From NCBI GenBank assembly GCA_946480995.1, contig CAMLMF010000031.1:1-12763 (forward strand): 12,763 nt of DNA, given 5' to 3'. This document shows, one piece after another, positions 1 through 5,997 of this stretch. This stretch comes from an uncultured Bdellovibrio sp. (GTDB lineage Bacteria; Bdellovibrionota; Bdellovibrionia; Bdellovibrionales; Bdellovibrionaceae). A program made the translations under genes and the position numbers. The notes under the pieces were generated by a model that had not been told where the DNA came from, made no database searches, and saw only the letters and a program-made list of their open reading frames with translations. The stretch's first letter is position 1. Each line of letters begins with the position of its first letter.

Positions 1-1443
1 GCCCAGGTGCGGGAAGCCGGCGGCCGCGTTGGTGATAAAGCATCGGTTGGTTTGTCGGATCAATTAGCTGAGTTCGGTTTTGATGTGAAACGTTTAAAAA
101 CGGGGACTCCGGCGCGTTTGCATAAAGATAGTATTGATTGGTCGAAAACTATTCCTCAGGGTGGCGATGAAAAGATTTATCCTTTTAGCTATCGCTCATC
201 GAACCAACTAAAGCTTCCGCAAATATTGTGTTATCTCACTCGCACGACAGAGCGTACCCACGAAATCATCCGTGAAAACCTCCACAAATCACCGATGTAT
301 TGCGGGATTATTGAAGGCGTGGGGCCTCGTTATTGCCCTTCGATCGAAGATAAAATTACTCGCTTTGCCGATAAGACCAGCCATCAAACATTTTTAGAAC
401 CAGAAGGTCTTTCCACTGACTTGATTTACCTTCAAGGCATTTCAACAAGTTTGCCGGAAGAGGCTCAAGATCAATTTCTGAAAACGATCCCGGGTCTAGA
501 AAATGTCAAAGTCGTGCGCTACGGGTACGCGGTTGAGTATGACTATATTGAACCAACCCAAATCTGGCATCGCTTAGAAACCAGAACAATTCGTCAGTTA
601 TTCTTGGCAGGACAAATCAACGGAACTTCTGGTTATGAAGAAGCAGCCGTGCAAGGTTTCATGGCCGGAGTAAATGCAGCTCACAGCAATTTGGGTCGCG
701 AAGAATTTATTTTAGGTCGCGATGAAGCTTACATTGGTGTGTTGATTGATGATCTTGTGACGAAAGGAACGCGCGAACCGTATCGCATGTTCACGTCGCG
801 TGCTGAACATCGTTTGGTTTTACGAGAAGATAATACTATTGATAGGTTAGGGGCGGTTGCTGCCAAACTTGGTATTGTTTCTGCGGACTCTCAGCAAATT
901 TTAGAGGGACTACAAACAAAACGTAACAACCTGCTTGAAAAATTGCGCACAGAAAAGATTTATCCAACCAAAGAGGTGCAAGAACAGTTGCGCCAAATTC
1001 CGACTCCAGAATTAACTAAGTCTTTAACTTTCGAAGAGTTGCTGCGTCGTCCAGAGATTTCTTGTTCACACTTAGAAGCATTTAATTTCACCGTTGATAG
1101 CGACCCAAACATCAATGAACCGGTGGAAATTGAAGTTAAATATTCTGGTTACGTGAAAAGACAAATGGAACTGATAAAACAGTCCAAACGCTTGGAAGAA
1201 ATGTTACTTCCAGACGATCTTTTGTATGCAGATATTCGCGGCCTTTCTAATGAAGAGAAAGATAAGCTGCAACGCGTTAAGCCCCGTACCTTAGGTCAAG
1301 CTCAGCGTATCAGTGGTGTTAATCCTTCTGCAGTTCAGGCTATAATGATCCATCTCAAAGGGCACAAAAAAGTTAAGGAGATGGAGCTTGAAGGACAACA
1401 ACAACAACGAACAGGAATTGCCGACGATATCGTGGCGAATTGA
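1..1443 (+). CDS. mnmG: MnmG (GidA), tRNA U34 carboxymethylaminomethyl modification enzyme, 5'-truncated by window edge
   Basis: FAD-dependent partner of the GTPase MnmE; the complex installs the (carboxymethyl)aminomethyl group at C5 of wobble uridine 34 in certain tRNAs. The reading frame is open from base 1 and starts within the GGRVGD / RLKTGTPARL region, so roughly the first 150 residues, with the N-terminal FAD dinucleotide-binding motif, lie outside the window. Visible hallmarks are RLKTGTPARL, the GPRYCPSIEDK block (conserved Cys encoded at 334-336, the family's catalytic cysteine region), FLEPEG, GTSGYEEAAVQG (FAD-domain signature), YRMFTSRAEHRLVLREDN, and the C-terminal helical MnmE/tRNA-binding domain ending in QRISGVNPSAVQAIMIHL. 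About 25 residues follow this usual family end, including a QQQQ run, and this tail overlaps the start of rsmG by 56 nt. The gidA-gidB (mnmG-rsmG) pairing next to parAB is common near replication origins. Family assignment is secure. Confidence 0.97.
   Translation, partial: AQVREAGGRVGDKASVGLSDQLAEFGFDVKRLKTGTPARLHKDSIDWSKTIPQGGDEKIYPFSYRSSNQLKLPQILCYLTRTTERTHEIIRENLHKSPMYCGIIEGVGPRYCPSIEDKITRFADKTSHQTFLEPEGLSTDLIYLQGISTSLPEEAQDQFLKTIPGLENVKVVRYGYAVEYDYIEPTQIWHRLETRTIRQLFLAGQINGTSGYEEAAVQGFMAGVNAAHSNLGREEFILGRDEAYIGVLIDDLVTKGTREPYRMFTSRAEHRLVLREDNTIDRLGAVAAKLGIVSADSQQILEGLQTKRNNLLEKLRTEKIYPTKEVQEQLRQIPTPELTKSLTFEELLRRPEISCSHLEAFNFTVDSDPNINEPVEIEVKYSGYVKRQMELIKQSKRLEEMLLPDDLLYADIRGLSNEEKDKLQRVKPRTLGQAQRISGVNPSAVQAIMIHLKGHKKVKEMELEGQQQQRTGIADDIVAN
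1375..1380 (+). promoter_or_regulatory. Ribosome binding site that decides the TTG start of rsmG
   Basis: AAGGAG at 1375-1380 lies 7 nt before the TTG at 1388 and inside the mnmG reading frame. No in-frame ATG lies close enough to give the full RsmG N-terminus, so this Shine-Dalgarno match is the main support for the TTG start. Confidence 0.7.
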
Positions 1444-2059
1444 TGAGTGGTTCCCGGGCCTAAGTCCAGATATTAGATCTCGACTAAAGACCTACCATGA
1501 GGAGCTGCTTAAGTTTAACAGGACAGTGAATTTGATTTCACCAAAGACTGTTTTTGTTGCTGACGCCCTTCATTTTGCCGATGCTATTTTAGCCTCTCAA
1601 ACAATTCATAAATACAACCCTGCAATTGATAAAATCTATGACCTTGGTAGCGGGAATGGGTTTCCGGGGATGGTGTTTGCTTTGCTGTTTCCGAAAGTGC
1701 AAGTGGTCCTAGTGGACAACGATCAGAAGAAGTGTGAGTTTCTGGTTCATCTTTCTAGAGTTCTTAATATATCGAATGTCACTATTGAAAAGAAGGCAGT
1801 TGAAACACTTCCAGAGAGTTCTGTTCAATATGCGATGGTTCGCGGATTAGCCTCTATTTCTAAGTGCCTACTGATGATGAGAAAGCCAATGTCTAAGGGC
1901 GGAGTTCTTTATCATTTAAAGAGTGAGGAGTGGGGCATTGAGGTGGGGGAAATTCCCACGCAGCTTTGCTCTATTTGGTCGCCGTCTTTGGTGGGAGAAT
2001 ACAAGCTTCCAATAGGCTCCGTTAAGTTTTCAGTGATTAAAACAGATAAAATTGCTTAA
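1388..2059 (+). CDS. rsmG: RsmG (GidB), 16S rRNA (guanine-527-N7)-methyltransferase
   Basis: SAM-dependent methyltransferase that makes m7G527 in the 530 loop of 16S rRNA; loss in other bacteria gives low-level streptomycin resistance. It has 223 residues, close to the usual ~205-240. The N-terminal helix contains the family block LLKFNRTVNLIS (about residues 40-50), followed by the SAM-binding motif I DLGSGNGFPG (85-94), the motif II acidic strand VVLVDNDQKKCEFL, and the downstream VRGLAS block. Start chosen at TTG 1388 because of the well-placed AAGGAG; this gives an Asn-rich head (NNNN at residues 4-7) produced by the same CAA repeat that encodes QQQQ in mnmG. It overlaps mnmG by 56 nt in another frame, so the two are surely co-transcribed. 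The stop codon is followed directly by a parS site. Confidence 0.95.
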   Translation: MKDNNNNEQELPTISWRIDEWFPGLSPDIRSRLKTYHEELLKFNRTVNLISPKTVFVADALHFADAILASQTIHKYNPAIDKIYDLGSGNGFPGMVFALLFPKVQVVLVDNDQKKCEFLVHLSRVLNISNVTIEKKAVETLPESSVQYAMVRGLASISKCLLMMRKPMSKGGVLYHLKSEEWGIEVGEIPTQLCSIWSPSLVGEYKLPIGSVKFSVIKTDKIA

Positions 2060-2075
2060 TGTTCCACGTGGAACA
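2060..2075. other. parS: parS centromere site 1
   Basis: Perfect 16-bp palindrome TGTTCCACGTGGAACA, which matches the widely conserved chromosomal parS consensus (B. subtilis form TGTTTCACGTGAAACA, with a complementary pair changed in each half). It would be the DNA loading site for the ParB encoded at 3520-4542. It starts on the base after the rsmG stop codon and ends 3 nt before the stop codon of the convergent lipoprotein gene, filling 16 of the 19 bp between the two genes. An identical copy lies at 2576-2591. Confidence 0.95.
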
Positions 2076-2078
2076 TCT

Positions 2079-2570
2079 CTAATGGTGCCCGCCGCCAGAC
2101 GCGGGCGCCTGAATTGGCTCACTCAGCTCTTTGATTCGATCCTTTACATCCCAGTTTCTTTTCGCACTTCTCAGTCGCTTTTCTGCCTGATAAGCGTCCC
2201 ACTCAGCAGGAACCGGCCATGTTTCGCCAGTTTTGAACGCCTGATTATAGGCTTTTCGAGATATCTTTAATCTTGTTGCTAACTTTAGCTCCAAGAAGCG
2301 TTTTTCTTGTTCCAATAAGACGATTTTTGCCTTTGACTCATCCACGCGCTTTTGTGCGAACTTTATTTGGCCGGTTTGTGGAACAACGTCCGCTAGAGCT
2401 TTAATATGTCCTTCGAGAGTCTTCTTTTCAGCTTCGACGGCTTTTGACGTACTCTCAAGGGATGCGGAGATATCAGTGTATATAGGATCCTTCAGCTCCG
2501 GATTTGGCTCGGGCTTTTTGCACGCAACAAGCGTTAAGGTGATCAAAAAGATGCTGAATATTCTCATCAT
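2079..2570 (-). CDS. Small coiled-coil lipoprotein between two parS sites, function unknown
   Basis: Not recognised as a named family. It has 163 residues, with a signal peptide and lipobox (LVAC, Cys17) preceded by a hydrophobic segment, as in lipoproteins processed by signal peptidase II. Residue +2 is Lys rather than Asp, so by the E. coli rule the outer membrane is the likely destination. The mature part is highly charged and helical from about residue 35 to 115 (many E/K/L/A, probably coiled coil), then has a Trp-containing stretch (WPVPAEWDAYQAEKRL) and a GGGHH C-terminus. Start at ATG 2570; a second ATG follows at once (2567) and either could be used. The only Shine-Dalgarno-like bases, GGAA, lie inside parS site 2, 7 nt before the ATG. 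The gene runs against its neighbours rsmG and parA and is bracketed by parS sites, so ParB loading could influence its expression. The signal peptide, coherent composition and clean fit between the parS sites support a real gene. Confidence 0.8.
   Translation of the reverse strand: MMRIFSIFLITLTLVACKKPEPNPELKDPIYTDISASLESTSKAVEAEKKTLEGHIKALADVVPQTGQIKFAQKRVDESKAKIVLLEQEKRFLELKLATRLKISRKAYNQAFKTGETWPVPAEWDAYQAEKRLRSAKRNWDVKDRIKELSEPIQAPASGGGHH
2084..2109. repeat. GC-rich inverted repeat at the 3' end of the lipoprotein gene
   Basis: The arms GGTGCCCGC (2084-2092) and GCGGGCGCC (2101-2109) can form a 9-bp stem with one G-T wobble and an 8-nt loop. It lies in the last codons of the lipoprotein gene, beside parS site 1 and the convergent rsmG end. 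No T-run follows on either strand, so it is not a classic intrinsic terminator, though it could stabilise or end transcripts at this convergent junction. Confidence 0.45.
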
Positions 2571-2575
2571 AGGGT

Positions 2576-2591
2576 TGTTCCACGTGGAACA
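2576..2591. other. parS: parS centromere site 2
   Basis: Second perfect copy of TGTTCCACGTGGAACA, 516 bp from the first. It lies 5 nt upstream of the lipoprotein start codon (minus strand) and about 100 bp upstream of parA (plus strand). As a ParB loading site it could also let ParB affect both divergent genes. Confidence 0.95.
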
Positions 2592-2693
2592 TCGGAATAT
2601 TCATTAAAAAACATAAGGTGTGGCGCGAAAAACTGGTCTTTGCGCTTGCATGTTCACTCAAAAAGGCAGAACTTTTAACTTCAAGGAGGAAAA
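2592..2693. promoter_or_regulatory. Divergent intergenic region between the lipoprotein gene and parA
   Basis: These 102 bp separate two divergent start regions and should carry promoters for both, unless parA relies on distant transcription. I could not pick a convincing -35/-10 pair on either strand. The only clear element is the parA ribosome binding site AAGGAGG at 2683-2689, 4 nt before the ATG. The region is A/T-rich at 2601-2613. Confidence 0.4.
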
Positions 2694-3527
2694 ATGGCAA
2701 AAACGATCTGCATAGCGAACCAAAAGGGTGGAGTAGGGAAGACAACGACGTCCGTAAACCTCTCTTCCGCGTTGGCTACTCTTGGAAAACGTGTTCTTCT
2801 GATCGATATGGATCCTCAAGGCAATGCTTCGAGCGGTTTGGGTATCAAAAGATATGAAAGCCAGGATTCAAACAGCTACCACGTACTCATCGGCGAAAAA
2901 ACTCTGACTGAGGCTATCCAAAATACTTCAAATCCAAACTTAAAGATATCCACGGCTAATCCTGACCTAGTCGGCGCAGAGATTGAACTTGTTGATATGC
3001 CGCAGCGTGAATACCGTCTTAAGCAGGCGATTGCAACAGTGGCTGACCAATTTGACTATGTATTAATTGATTGCCCACCATCTTTAGGTCTTTTGACTTT
3101 AAATGCGTTGAATGCGGCGGACAGTTTCTTAGTGCCTCTTCAGTGTGAGTACTATGCTCTTGAGGGGCTTAGTCAGCTACTCAATACGGCGGGATTAATC
3201 AAAAAGAATTTGAATCCGCAATTGCATATCGAAGGCATTGTTTTGACGATGTTTGATGTGCGCAATAACTTGAGTCATCAAGTTGTAACTGAAATTAAAA
3301 ACCATTTTGGCGATAAAGTATTTAACGCCATCATTCCAAGAAATGTGCGTTTGAGCGAGGCCCCAAGCCATGGACAATCCATCTTAGACTACGACAGCAA
3401 ATCCATCGGCGCACAAAGATATCTTGAACTTGCTCGTGAAGTTGTGGCGAGAACAGACGTAAAACCGTCTGTCGAAGACGCACCAAGAGCAAAACAAAAT
3501 TCTTTCGAAGGGGAAGTAAATGTCTGA
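2694..3527 (+). CDS. parA: ParA (Soj), chromosome-partitioning ATPase
   Basis: Walker-type ATPase that binds DNA non-specifically as an ATP dimer and pulls ParB-parS complexes to segregate the replicated origin. It has 277 residues, the usual length for a chromosomal Soj-type ParA without an N-terminal helix-turn-helix. Seen: deviant Walker A KGGVGKTT with signature Lys11 and catalytic-loop Lys16 (residues 11-18), Walker A' LLIDMDPQGN (about 35-44), Walker B DYVLIDCPPS with Asp126, and the EYYALEGLSQLL block. The start ATG 2694 has a strong AAGGAGG just upstream. The stop overlaps the parB start by 8 nt, indicating translational coupling. With parB and the two parS sites this makes a complete ParABS system. 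Confidence 0.97.
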   Translation: MAKTICIANQKGGVGKTTTSVNLSSALATLGKRVLLIDMDPQGNASSGLGIKRYESQDSNSYHVLIGEKTLTEAIQNTSNPNLKISTANPDLVGAEIELVDMPQREYRLKQAIATVADQFDYVLIDCPPSLGLLTLNALNAADSFLVPLQCEYYALEGLSQLLNTAGLIKKNLNPQLHIEGIVLTMFDVRNNLSHQVVTEIKNHFGDKVFNAIIPRNVRLSEAPSHGQSILDYDSKSIGAQRYLELAREVVARTDVKPSVEDAPRAKQNSFEGEVNV

Positions 3528-4542
3528 TATTTCTGTAGAATCATCAAACAAAAAAAAGGGCTTGGGTCGTGGCCTGGGCTCTCTATTGGGTGGACCTGCG
3601 CCCACTGAAATTCCCGCTGCAAAAGCAACCCCTCCCGCTGGTGCTTCTTCTGCAAATATGGAAACTCCGAAAGCTCAACCTGCTCCTGCAACAAATCCTG
3701 CTATCGCAACACCCGTTGCCCCTCCCGTAGACCCAGAAAGCAAGATTTGGAAAGTAGCAATTGATAAGCTTTCTTCAGGCCAATATCAGCCACGCCGTAT
3801 TTTCGATAAAGAGGCTTTGCAAGAGCTTGCTCAGTCAATCAAAGAAAACGGCATCCTTCAGCCGGTTGTCGCGCGCCGTACATCTTCTGGAAAACTAGAG
3901 ATCGTCGCCGGGGAACGTCGCTGGAGAGCTGCGCAGCTTGCGGGTTTGCATGAAGTTCCAGTTATCCTTAGAAATTTCAACGACAAAGAGGCCCTAGAGT
4001 TAGCCATTGTTGAAAATATTCAACGTGAAGATTTGAATCCAATCGAAGAATCAGAGGGCTATGCGCGCTTGATTTCTGAGTTCAAATTGTCACAACAGCA
4101 AGTGGCTGAAAAAGTGGGTAAAGATCGTGCGACTGTAGCCAATGCGGTTCGTTTGTTGTCATTGCCTGAAGAAGTCAAAAACATGATTTCTGCCAATGAG
4201 CTTTCAGTGGGTCATGCAAAAGCATTACTTTCTTTGCCAGATCCGAAAAAGCAGCTCGAGTTTGCGAAAAAAGTGGTCAATGAAAAGATCGCGGTTCGTA
4301 AGCTAGAAAAAATGGTGCAAGCGGTAGTCAAAGGAACGGCGGAAGAAGACGAAAAAGCTTCGGAACTTGATTCTAATGTTACGCAGCGCTTGATATCTGG
4401 TTTAAGTGATGAACTGCAAAAAATGCTCGGCACGAAGGTGTCTATCGATTACTCTAATTCTAAGGGTAAAATCAGCATTCATTTTTACTCAGACGACGAA
4501 CTTACTAATATGGTAGATAGGCTTAAAGAAGGATGGCAGTAG
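3520..4542 (+). CDS. parB: ParB (Spo0J), parS-binding CTPase
   Basis: Binds parS, then slides and spreads along DNA as a CTP-dependent clamp; it stimulates ParA and recruits condensin in other bacteria. It has 340 residues. Domain order: N-terminal ParA-stimulating peptide KKKGLGRGLGSLLG (11-24); a Pro/Ala-rich flexible linker (about 25-75), longer than in B. subtilis Spo0J; the ParB/Srx CTP-binding domain with GERRWR (131-136) and ENIQRED (165-171); a helix-turn-helix for parS recognition (about 190-215, LSQQQVAEKVGKDRATVANAVRLL without its last residues); and a C-terminal dimerisation domain (about 290-338). All key CTP motifs are intact. The ATG at 3520 overlaps parA by 8 nt with GAAGGGGAAG as the ribosome binding region. 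Its 3' end overlaps the bactofilin start by 10 nt. Confidence 0.97.
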   Translation: MSDISVESSNKKKGLGRGLGSLLGGPAPTEIPAAKATPPAGASSANMETPKAQPAPATNPAIATPVAPPVDPESKIWKVAIDKLSSGQYQPRRIFDKEALQELAQSIKENGILQPVVARRTSSGKLEIVAGERRWRAAQLAGLHEVPVILRNFNDKEALELAIVENIQREDLNPIEESEGYARLISEFKLSQQQVAEKVGKDRATVANAVRLLSLPEEVKNMISANELSVGHAKALLSLPDPKKQLEFAKKVVNEKIAVRKLEKMVQAVVKGTAEEDEKASELDSNVTQRLISGLSDELQKMLGTKVSIDYSNSKGKISIHFYSDDELTNMVDRLKEGWQ

Positions 4543-4898
4543 CAGTTCCTCAATCATTACAAGAAGATCTTCTCTCTGGTCACGTCACAGCGATTCTTGA
4601 CCAGGGGACTCACTTTGAAGGCAAGCTCAGTTTTGAGGGCACCGTTCAAATTGGCGGAGACTTCAAAGGGGAAATCTTCACAAAAGATACTATTGTTATC
4701 AATGAAGGCGCGGCTGTGGCTGCGCAAATTGAAGCCGATACCATCGTTATAAGTGGCCGGGTTGAGGGAAATCTCTTCGCCCGTCGCCGAGTTATTATGC
4801 ATCCACCCGCAGTATTTAAGGGAACCGTTACGTCTCCAAGCTTACGCATCGATGAGGGCGTGGTTTTTGAGGGCGCGTCTTACATGCCCAAGTCTTAA
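4533..4898 (+). CDS. Bactofilin cytoskeletal polymer protein
   Basis: Bactofilins (DUF583) assemble without nucleotide into beta-helical filaments that organise cell shape or position other proteins. This protein has 121 residues. A short N-terminal tail (about 1-20) is followed by the repeating right-handed beta-helix pattern with Gly and hydrophobic residues at regular intervals: GTHFEGKLSFEGTVQIGGDF, then TIVINEGAAVAAQIEADTIV and ISGRVEGNLFARRRVIM, ending with VFKGTVTSPSLRIDEGVVFEG. The start ATG 4533 lies within parB (10-nt overlap) with AAGAAGG directly abutting it, so translation probably depends on coupling to parB. In Myxococcus xanthus, bactofilins BacNOP with PadC position the ParABS machinery; by analogy this protein may scaffold the ParA/ParB partners encoded upstream. 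That role is inference; the family call is firm. Confidence 0.92.
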   Translation: MAVAVPQSLQEDLLSGHVTAILDQGTHFEGKLSFEGTVQIGGDFKGEIFTKDTIVINEGAAVAAQIEADTIVISGRVEGNLFARRRVIMHPPAVFKGTVTSPSLRIDEGVVFEGASYMPKS

Positions 4899-4936
4899 GC
4901 ATTTTCGGGCGCTTCATTATCAATTTGAAATTCGCC

Positions 4937-4965
4937 TTGACCGTCCATAGTCCAACAGGTAAATC
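4937..4965 (+). promoter_or_regulatory. Possible promoter of the ATP synthase operon
   Basis: TTGACC at 4937-4942 (5 of 6 to TTGACA) is followed after 17 nt by TAAATC at 4960-4965, only 3 of 6 to TATAAT. It lies in the 100-bp gap between the bactofilin and b' genes, the only gap before the atp cluster. A weak match, offered because a housekeeping operon of this size would be expected to have its own promoter here. Confidence 0.3.
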
Positions 4966-4998
4966 CGAAGCTCAAAAACTAGTAGGGATTTCAACTAA

Positions 4999-5430
4999 AT
5001 GGACATTTTTGGACAATTAGGTATTAATACCACCGCAGGCTTTCAGTTTGTACTATTTGCGATCGCTTTGATCTTCTTGAGCAAATTTGTTTTTGCTCCC
5101 TATGCACATGCATTGGAAGAACGACAAGCAAGAACCAAGGGTGGTGAAGACCTCGCTTTGGAATATCAAAATAAATCTGTCGAGCTTCAATCAGAATACG
5201 AAGTAAAACTTCGTGATTTGAACGGACAAATTAAATCCATCGTTGATGCATCAAAAAGCCAAGCGAATAAAGAGTACGAAGTTTTGGTTGAGCGCGCACG
5301 CAGCGAAGCTGAGAAACACGTACAAACTAATCGCGCAAAAATTAGCTCTGCAGTGACTGCAGCGGCGGCAGAATTGAAAACACAAACAACTGCTGTGGCG
5401 ATGACTATTACTAACAAGTTGTTAAAATAA
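4999..5430 (+). CDS. ATP synthase F0 subunit b'
   Basis: Peripheral-stalk subunit that pairs with subunit b (next gene) to hold F1 against rotation. It has 143 residues. One N-terminal transmembrane helix (about 14-36, FQFVLFAIALIFLSKFVFAP) is followed by a long charged coiled coil (about 40-140), the normal b/b' layout. The FVFAPYAHALEER segment after the membrane helix resembles the family's PxxxxLexR hinge. The ribosome binding site AGGGA lies 10 nt before the ATG. It is first in the atp operon and differs from the following b subunit in having no signal peptide. Species with photosynthetic or deltaproteobacterial-type ATP synthases often use two different b subunits; the symbol varies (atpX, atpF'), so none is given. 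Confidence 0.88.
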   Translation: MDIFGQLGINTTAGFQFVLFAIALIFLSKFVFAPYAHALEERQARTKGGEDLALEYQNKSVELQSEYEVKLRDLNGQIKSIVDASKSQANKEYEVLVERARSEAEKHVQTNRAKISSAVTAAAAELKTQTTAVAMTITNKLLK

Positions 5431-5442
5431 AGAGAGCGTTAC

Positions 5443-5994
5443 ATGAAGTTGCTTCTGAACCTTTTCATCATCTTAACTCCCGCTTTGGTTATGGCTGCCT
5501 CTGATGGCCATCACGGAGAAGGCGTTCCTAAGGTTGTTCTTTACCAATTGATCAACGTTACTATTCTTGTTGCTGGCCTTGTGTATTTCACAAAAGACAG
5601 CATCGTGCAGTTTTTCTCAAGCCGTAAAGCTGTGTATTTGGAAGCTGCTCAGAAATCAGCTTTCGCGCGCGAACAAGCGGAAAAAGAATTCGTTGATATT
5701 AAGCAAAAACTTGCAAACCTTGATTCAACTCGTGAAGAGTCTTTGAAGAAAGCGCAAGCCCACGCTGACGACATCAAAAAACAAATTATGGATGAAGCTC
5801 AAAGTGTTACGAAGCGTATTCGTGACGATGCTGAATTGACGGCAACTTTGGAAGTGCAGCGCGCGCAAAGAGATTTGCGTACGCAACTTCTTAAAGACTC
5901 TGTTGAAGCAGCCCGTGTTGTTCTGACTAAAGATCTTAGCTCTGCAGACCAACAAAAACTTCAAAAAGACTTTATCAATCACGTCGGAGTTTAA
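5443..5994 (+). CDS. atpF: ATP synthase F0 subunit b with N-terminal signal-like segment
   Basis: Second peripheral-stalk subunit, 183 residues, longer than E. coli b (156). The first 19 residues (MKLLLNLFIILTPALVMAA) look like a cleavable signal peptide with a VMA-A or MAA-S cleavage site, followed by a short polar stretch rich in His and Gly (SDGHHGEG), then the membrane helix (about 30-50, VVLYQLINVTILVAGLVYF) and a long coiled coil (about 60-180). A pre-sequence on b is known from several deltaproteobacterial and chloroplast-type enzymes. Starts 12 nt after the b' stop with AGAGAG as ribosome binding site, and ends 3 nt before atpH. Confidence 0.92.
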   Translation: MKLLLNLFIILTPALVMAASDGHHGEGVPKVVLYQLINVTILVAGLVYFTKDSIVQFFSSRKAVYLEAAQKSAFAREQAEKEFVDIKQKLANLDSTREESLKKAQAHADDIKKQIMDEAQSVTKRIRDDAELTATLEVQRAQRDLRTQLLKDSVEAARVVLTKDLSSADQQKLQKDFINHVGV

Positions 5995-5997
5995 GCC

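Noticed and set aside
2052..2270. Open frame of 72 codons on the plus strand after rsmG
   Set aside because: It is antisense to the lipoprotein gene, begins inside the rsmG end and parS, and shows no recognisable signal.
2592..2693. DnaA boxes or a replication origin near parABS
   Set aside because: The gene order suggests an origin-proximal position, but I saw no cluster of TTATNCACA-type boxes anywhere in the window, so no origin is called.
2473..2745. Open frame of 90 codons on the minus strand across parS site 2 and the parA start
   Set aside because: It overlaps the lipoprotein and parA genes, and its middle contains the MFHVEQ-type peptide that simply translates a parS site. Composition is not protein-like.
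2879..2892. Possible third parS-like site (CTACCACGTACTC)
   Set aside because: Only the central half matches; the palindrome is broken, so it is not a parS site.
3389..3694. Minus-strand frames opposite the parA-parB junction
   Set aside because: They lie opposite clearly conserved parA and parB sequence and have no ribosome binding sites or family features.
4877..4912. GCCC...GGGC pairing after the bactofilin gene as a possible terminator
   Set aside because: The stem is only 4 bp with a long loop and no T-run follows.
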